A stretch of 60,203 bases of DNA from a virus. Location: IMG/VR virus record IMGVR_UViG_3300044624_002303, positions 1 through 60,203 of that record, one strand, 5' to 3'. The notes under the pieces are model-generated. The model saw only the letters and a list, made by a program, of their open reading frames with translations, made no database searches and was not told the DNA's origin. Within the stretch, counting starts at the first letter, position 1. Every line of letters begins with the position of its first letter. Positions 56,307 to 60,203 of this stretch are shown in pieces. The position numbers and the translations under genes were made by a program.

Positions 56307-58514
56307 TTAAAACAGACGCGGTTGAATAACAGCTTGTGAAGTAAGAGGGGTTGAACGTCCTCTTTGCAGCTTACTCATATAAGCCTCTAATTGATTAGCG
56401 GCTATGTCTGCTGGTGATTGACGTTGTCTTGCCGCATACCCCGTAATGCCTTGCAAGCCAAGCTGACTTGGAGGAAGAGAAGATGCCGAATAAGGGTCAC
56501 GCGCTCGATAAGAAGTTTCTTGAGGCTCTAAAGTCTCCATTTGCCTGCGAATAGTAGTAAGTTCATCGGGCAAAACACCTCCTCTTGGATTGCGTTCTGA
56601 AGCAATTCTGTTTGCACGTAAAACAGCTTCTGACATACGAACAGAAGACAAAGCTTGTTTTTGCCGTCCCAGGGCTTCTGTCTCTCCTCGGTAACGCAAA
56701 ACATTTTCTGCTTCTTGCGCGGCTGCAAGACTTGTAGGATCACCTGCAGCTTGTCCCATGAGAACCATCTCATTTAAAGCATTGTCATCTAAGTCAGACA
56801 ATGCACTAACAGTCAATTGATTGACTGTTGGCGTTTGTGCTCCACGGGTAGCAATACGTTGTCCTTTTTGCGTGCCTCCGTAACCTGTGCCAAAAGTTAA
56901 AACATCTTCAGGGGATTCAATATATCCGCCTCCTTCAGTAAGAACATCAGTTGGACGCCTACGTGCAGCAGCTGTATTTGGCAAAACTACACCTTTGGCA
57001 ATGCCACTACGTACTACATCACCAGGAGTACCAGGTCTGATGGCGCCTGCAGGCCGTCCTTCCGTCTCCATACCGTAAATACCTACACCTCCTTTAGGAT
57101 CATTGCGCATGTATTCACGTTGTTGTCCACCAGTGGCCAGTTCAAATTTAGGCTCTTCAACAAAACCACGTCCTCCTTTTCCGCGAATAGATGTACCGCT
57201 TGCGGCTTGAAGAATAGGCGAAAGCCCACTTCCTACATCTGGTTGATAAACAGATTGTCCAACGTAAGATGGTGTTTCTAAGTTAAGAACAGAAGGGCGA
57301 TAACCAGGACGAATTTCTACGCTAGCTGGAATAGGTTGAAGAGTTGTCGGATCTTGTTCAAAGAAAATACGCGATCCCTCTTCAATATTTGGGCGAAGAG
57401 ATGTTGGCCATTCTTTATCAATTGTCTGTTGAGCCCAGCGTTGAGCACCCGCCAGACTGCGTTCTGGTTTGACCAGATAGTTATACCTGACACTGTTAAA
57501 GGTATCGGTAAGATCTTCTAACTCCTCTTGAACGCCTTCAATTTGCATTTGGCGTGCACGACGTTGAACAGGGTCTTTCTCTTGTTGTGCAGCATATTGA
57601 AGCATTCCCAAATCTTCTTCGCGTAAACCAATTTGATTGCGTACGTCATCCAGCTGCATGGCACCTGCTTCTGCTTTTGCTTCTTTTGCGAGACGTATAT
57701 CCCTCACAAATTCACTAATGTTTTCTTGTCTGGGTAGACGGCCTAACGCAACTTCTTCAGTAATATATTTTTGTTTAAACTCAGAAACAGGAATCGGCAT
57801 TCCTGCAATTTCAACGGTGTCCGCTTTTACATTGGTAAACAGGTCGCCACCATAAGTAGCACCAAGTTGCAGTGCATTTTTTCTGCGAGTATAACTAGAG
57901 CCATAGGAACTAGCTTCTGCCCCAAGGCGATTAGCTAATTCGTTTTCAATAAGAGTAGGTGTAGGAATGATTCCTTCTTCTAAAAACTCATCTTGAATTA
58001 AAGCTCTTTCATTTTGCATCCAGCGGCCAGCGGACGTGGAAGCCAAGTCCAAGTCTTCGTTACGTTGAAGCTGTTGTGTGATTTTTCCTTCTTTCTGGCG
58101 CAATCCAGTATCAAGTGTTTTAGAAGCCTGTACCTGAACCAGGGGATCAGTCTGTGCTTTAACGGTGGTTAAATCAACGGTTGATTGTGGAATTGCGGTT
58201 GATTTTTTATAAGAGGCTTTAGAAATTGTCGCCATGCTTTCTGGATTAACAGCAGCACGTTGAACCGATTGATCAGCAGTTTTACGAGCTTTATAAAAGT
58301 TACGTCCTAAAACAGCGGCGCCTAAAACACCCAGGCCTGCTGCTGCGGCACCCAGGATGCCGGGTAAATTTGACTCCTCTTGCGGCGCACGCAGCTGATT
58401 ACGGCGGAATTCAAGGACATCTGGTGCTAACTCTGCCCTTTCTTCCGGATCTTCGGGGTATGGGGTCCCAGTGGCACGGCTGTATGCAGCAAAGTCGGCG
58501 GGAGACAGGGCCAT
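56307..58514 (-). CDS. large internal virion protein
   Basis: 735 residues: N-terminal hydrophobic segment (about 49-72, LPGILGAAAAGLGVLGAAVLGRNFY), then Gln/Glu/Arg/Pro-rich helical and disordered regions with a Pro/Gly C-terminal part. No catalytic motif. Resembles internal or ejection proteins in size and composition. TAAAAT (complement 58552-58557) 38 nt upstream of ATG; this is the first gene of the block. Confidence 0.6.
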   Translation of the reverse strand: MALSPADFAAYSRATGTPYPEDPEERAELAPDVLEFRRNQLRAPQEESNLPGILGAAAAGLGVLGAAVLGRNFYKARKTADQSVQRAAVNPESMATISKASYKKSTAIPQSTVDLTTVKAQTDPLVQVQASKTLDTGLRQKEGKITQQLQRNEDLDLASTSAGRWMQNERALIQDEFLEEGIIPTPTLIENELANRLGAEASSYGSSYTRRKNALQLGATYGGDLFTNVKADTVEIAGMPIPVSEFKQKYITEEVALGRLPRQENISEFVRDIRLAKEAKAEAGAMQLDDVRNQIGLREEDLGMLQYAAQQEKDPVQRRARQMQIEGVQEELEDLTDTFNSVRYNYLVKPERSLAGAQRWAQQTIDKEWPTSLRPNIEEGSRIFFEQDPTTLQPIPASVEIRPGYRPSVLNLETPSYVGQSVYQPDVGSGLSPILQAASGTSIRGKGGRGFVEEPKFELATGGQQREYMRNDPKGGVGIYGMETEGRPAGAIRPGTPGDVVRSGIAKGVVLPNTAAARRRPTDVLTEGGGYIESPEDVLTFGTGYGGTQKGQRIATRGAQTPTVNQLTVSALSDLDDNALNEMVLMGQAAGDPTSLAAAQEAENVLRYRGETEALGRQKQALSSVRMSEAVLRANRIASERNPRGGVLPDELTTIRRQMETLEPQETSYRARDPYSASSLPPSQLGLQGITGYAARQRQSPADIAANQLEAYMSKLQRGRSTPLTSQAVIQPRLF

Positions 58515-58551
58515 GGGACTAACTATTACCTATTGTTTGCTTGTTATTTGT

Positions 58552-58557
58552 ATTTTA
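58552..58557 (-). promoter_or_regulatory. TANAAT box (TAAAAT)
   Basis: GCCTAAAATACAAATAAC on the minus strand 38 nt before ATG 58514, in the divergent intergenic region. Confidence 0.4.
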
Positions 58558-58626
58558 GGCCATGAAATGCGAAAGATTGCAGTAAAGTAGTATGAAGACA
58601 ACAGGAATTGGGTTGTAAGTACCAAG

Positions 58627-58836
58627 ATGAACCCCAAAGATAGAGCTGCTCGCATCACTGCGTTAGACACAATTGCAGATGAGGCCGAAAACCTTGTAAA
58701 AACTGGGGCAGATCCTATTTCAGTGCAGCGATTTGCAATTGGCGCACGGAAAGAACTGGCAAAACAAAAGCCTGATAAGGAATCGCACGTAGAAGCAGCG
58801 ATTAAAGCAAAAAAAGCAAAAGATTTATACAGTTAA
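58627..58836 (+). CDS. small hypothetical helical protein
   Basis: 69 residues, Ala/Lys/Asp-rich helices, beginning MNPKDRAARITALDTI. Preceded by TAAGTACCAAG-ATG. Ends 25 nt before a strong terminator. No family recognised. Confidence 0.65.
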   Translation: MNPKDRAARITALDTIADEAENLVKTGADPISVQRFAIGARKELAKQKPDKESHVEAAIKAKKAKDLYS

Positions 58837-58861
58837 AACACAAAATAATTGCATTAACACA

Positions 58862-58888
58862 GCCGGGGCTTAAAACCCCGGCATTTTT
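58862..58888 (+). terminator. rho-independent terminator
   Basis: GCCGGGG/CCCCGGC 7-bp GC stem, 7-nt loop, then ATTTTT. Confidence 0.9.
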
Positions 58889-58964
58889 GTTTGTATTTTT
58901 GGGCAAAACCCTTGATACTGCTACACATTTTAGGTGTTATGTACATCTTGATACATAAGACCGG

Positions 58965-58974
58965 CCCTATAGGG
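58965..58974. promoter_or_regulatory. CCCTATAGGG palindrome
   Basis: 10-bp perfect palindrome within GGCCCTATAGGGACC; resembles the initiation half of T7-class phage promoters (CTATAGGGA) but lacks the upstream T7 recognition bases. No phage RNA polymerase gene lies in the window. Confidence 0.3.
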
Positions 58975-59122
58975 ACCAAAAAAGGAGAAAAAATTTACTG
59001 ACGCTTCTCCAACACCCCACGCGACATGAATTGCGTATAGAAAAAAAGAAAGGTGGGATGGGTTGAAAGTATATCGGGGGCTGCGCATCCGTATCACGCA
59101 GGTTACCACCGCATCCAACACC

Positions 59123-59407
59123 ATGCGAATCCACCAGACACCTCGTATTGAGAAGTCCTGGAAGTATGACTGGCGTTACCACGCTGCAGTCGACGGCAAT
59201 GCTGCCGTTGAGAAGGAGTTTGTCGAGTATGCGACTGGAGTACTCCAGTTGCTGACGACATGCGACAGCGTAGAGTTGGTTAACATACCAACAACGCCGA
59301 GGCACTTGCTGTACTGGTTGCTCCACAAGAGCGACAAGAAGCTAGGGCTGACAGTTTATACCGACGAGCAAGGACTTCGTATAACGAAGGTATCTGTTAT
59401 CCGTTGA
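59123..59407 (+). CDS. hypothetical protein
   Basis: 94 residues from the ATG at 59123, preceded by ATCCAACACC, the A/C-rich leader; a TTG at 59063 would extend it. Alpha/beta, beginning MRIHQTPRIEKSWKYDW. No family recognised. Followed by a GC hairpin at 59420. Confidence 0.6.
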   Translation: MRIHQTPRIEKSWKYDWRYHAAVDGNAAVEKEFVEYATGVLQLLTTCDSVELVNIPTTPRHLLYWLLHKSDKKLGLTVYTDEQGLRITKVSVIR

Positions 59408-59419
59408 CGGTTACCTCTT

Positions 59420-59442
59420 CCCCTGGTGAGAGCCAGGGGTTT
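59420..59442 (+). terminator. probable terminator
   Basis: CCCCTGG/CCAGGGG 7-bp stem, 6-nt loop, then a short TTTAT tract; weaker T-tract than the others. Confidence 0.6.
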
Positions 59443-59499
59443 ATGCAGCCCTCAATCCCTACATTCCCCACCTAATTACCGTACAATCCTTGTCAATTC

Positions 59500-59535
59500 A
59501 CTAGGTATTTATACCCACGACTAGGTATTTATACC
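59500..59535. repeat. two tandem 20-bp repeats with GGTAT-TT-ATACC dyads
   Basis: ACTAGGTATTTATACC occurs twice at exactly 20-bp spacing (59500-59515 and 59520-59535). Each copy is an imperfect palindrome; the 20-bp period is close to two helical turns, so a dimeric regulator could bind both on one face. On the minus strand each copy reads TATAAATA. Located 115 nt before the 59650 gene. Confidence 0.6.
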
Positions 59536-59649
59536 TCGTGCGCGACCCCATTTAGGCTACAGCCGCCTGTTGGTCTTACAGAACAGTTACCAGGATCTTT
59601 CGTCGAGCTGGACGTTAAACGTAGCAACGTTTACACATTACACAACACC

Positions 59650-59829
59650 ATGACTCAACGCATTGCAACCTACGTGATCATCGCTGCTTCCATCATGGGT
59701 ATTGGTGGGCAAGCCGTTATCTACTTCACAGATAAGGCAACTGCTCACCAATGCATTAACCATGACTGGCCTAAGGAGCATGACACACTCCACCGTAACT
59801 GGTGCATCACCAACGGTTACGACATCTGA
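59650..59829 (+). CDS. small membrane protein
   Basis: 59 residues, one transmembrane segment (residues 7-25, TYVIIAASIMGIGGQAVIYF) and a Cys/His-rich C-terminus. ACAACACC precedes the ATG. Its stop codon forms part of the first structured RNA element. No family recognised. Confidence 0.65.
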   Translation: MTQRIATYVIIAASIMGIGGQAVIYFTDKATAHQCINHDWPKEHDTLHRNWCITNGYDI

Positions 59830-59895
59830 GTCCGTTTAAGCGGCGTTCCAGGGTGCAATCCCCTGGTTCAGACTTGCCTACAGCAGAGATAGGCA
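59825..59895 (+). ncRNA. structured RNA element, copy 1
   Basis: Four helices. P1 is TCTGA/TCAGA (59825-59829, 59868-59872), containing the upstream TGA. P2 is CCG/CGG in GTCCGTTTAAGCGGC. P3 is CCAGGG/CCCTGG with loop TGCAATC, of T-arm shape. P4 is TGCCTA/TAGGCA (59875-59880, 59890-59895). It lies between two small genes, ending 19 nt before the next GTG. Covaries with copy 2. Confidence 0.72.
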
Positions 59896-59914
59896 CTGCA
59901 TACACGGAGTAACC

Positions 59915-60112
59915 GTGGACTATACCGTCAACATCATCGAGCGTAACGGTCAGTACTTCCTCCAAGAAGTCTTTGCAGTTACTGAGTTCCAGTATGTGGA
60001 ACAAGTGACTGCAGGTCCGTTCCAAGCTCGATGGCAAGCGGACGTGCAGCGCTCACAGGAGTACCCGGCATACCGGGGACTAACCGATGAGTACTGCCGT
60101 CTGCAACACTGA
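59915..60112 (+). CDS. small hypothetical protein
   Basis: 65 residues from GTG 59915 (CACGGAG upstream). Beta/alpha small protein, MDYTVNIIERNGQYFLQEVF. It lies between the two copies of the RNA element, whose second copy starts inside its last two codons. Confidence 0.6.
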   Translation: MDYTVNIIERNGQYFLQEVFAVTEFQYVEQVTAGPFQARWQADVQRSQEYPAYRGLTDEYCRLQH

Positions 60113-60175
60113 GTCCGTATAAGCGGCATTGGCAGGTGCAATCCCTGCCTTCAGTATTGCCACAACTCAGTGGCA
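60108..60175 (+). ncRNA. structured RNA element, copy 2
   Basis: P1 ACTGA/TCAGT (60108-60112, 60151-60155); P2 CCG/CGG in GTCCGTATAAGCGGC; P3 GGCAGG/CCTGCC with the same TGCAATC loop; P4 TGCCAC/GTGGCA (60158-60163, 60170-60175). P1, P3 and P4 differ from copy 1 by compensatory base changes. The next ATG follows 17 nt later. Confidence 0.72.
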
Positions 60176-60191
60176 TCTCACAACACTACCC

Positions 60192-60203
60192 ATGACTTAC
60201 TAC
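60192..60203 (+). CDS. start of a gene cut by the window end
   Basis: ATG after CACAACACTACCC, the A/C-rich leader, with four codons (MTYY) before the window ends. Only position and leader support it. Confidence 0.45.

Overview
The window is a stretch of a double-stranded DNA tailed phage (Caudoviricetes) that infects a cyanobacterium, most likely a phycobilisome-bearing picocyanobacterium of the Synechococcus/Cyanobium type. The phage assignment rests on a terminase large subunit, portal, scaffold, major capsid protein, S74-chaperone tail fibre and four different peptidoglycan hydrolases. The host assignment rests on auxiliary genes: a high-light-inducible (chlorophyll-binding) protein, an NblA-like phycobilisome-degradation adaptor, S-adenosylmethionine decarboxylase and a Dps-like ferritin. 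No DNA polymerase and no obvious tape-measure protein lie in the window. The genome therefore probably extends beyond it, or the particle has a short tail (inference).

Layout. 1-6.9 kb (+): small early-type genes, a SWIM-finger protein, a Gp157-like protein, one virion-like protein, an HNH/AP2 nuclease and the Dps-like protein. 6.9-11.2 kb (-): endonuclease VII-like and HNH nucleases, one clean tRNA-Pro flanked by two tRNA-like genes with abnormal anticodon arms, about 450 nt of structured non-coding DNA, a DUF5872-like protein split in two, a methyltransferase and the HLIP gene. 11.2-17.6 kb (+): PD-(D/E)XK nuclease, PrimPol/D5-like primase-helicase, SpeD, a homing-type nuclease and a GT4 glycosyltransferase, ended by a terminator. 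17.6-20.5 kb: a long inverted repeat, two HNH proteins, a putative virion protein and three very small genes. 20.5-26.9 kb (-): two-domain endolysin, DUF7936-like paralogues, two fibre proteins. 26.9-30.4 kb (+, one minus gene): HTH protein, Dam-like methyltransferase homologue, dCTP deaminase, DUF3310. 30.4-58.5 kb (almost all -): NblA-like protein, GH24 lysozyme, then a long late block with virion proteins, GH104 and circularly permuted M23 hydrolases, capsid, scaffold/portal (out-of-frame overlap of 530 nt), terminase, and many Ala/Gly-rich helical proteins that look like internal or ejection proteins. 58.5-60.2 kb (+): small genes separated by two copies of a covarying about 70-nt RNA element.

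How it fits together. The plus-strand genes supply replication (nuclease, primase-helicase), nucleotide supply (dCTP deaminase) and host takeover (HLIP, NblA-like, SpeD, Dps-like). The minus-strand block supplies virion assembly and entry/lysis. Most minus-strand transcription units have a TANAAT box 20-40 nt before the first start codon without a clear -35 box, suggesting a common late promoter type. Many plus-strand genes start after an A/C-rich leader (CAACACC-ATG type) instead of a Shine-Dalgarno sequence.

The observations most worth following up are: the duplicated structured RNA whose basal helix contains the upstream stop codon (59825-59895 and 60108-60175, several compensatory changes); the 31-bp inverted repeat at 17743-17860; the portal/scaffold dual-coding region; two virion-type lysins sharing a C-terminal tail, one of them a circularly permuted M23 domain; two tRNAs with degenerate anticodon arms; and the phage Dps-like protein with exactly spaced ferroxidase ligands. 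All family assignments were made by eye from motifs; no database search was run.
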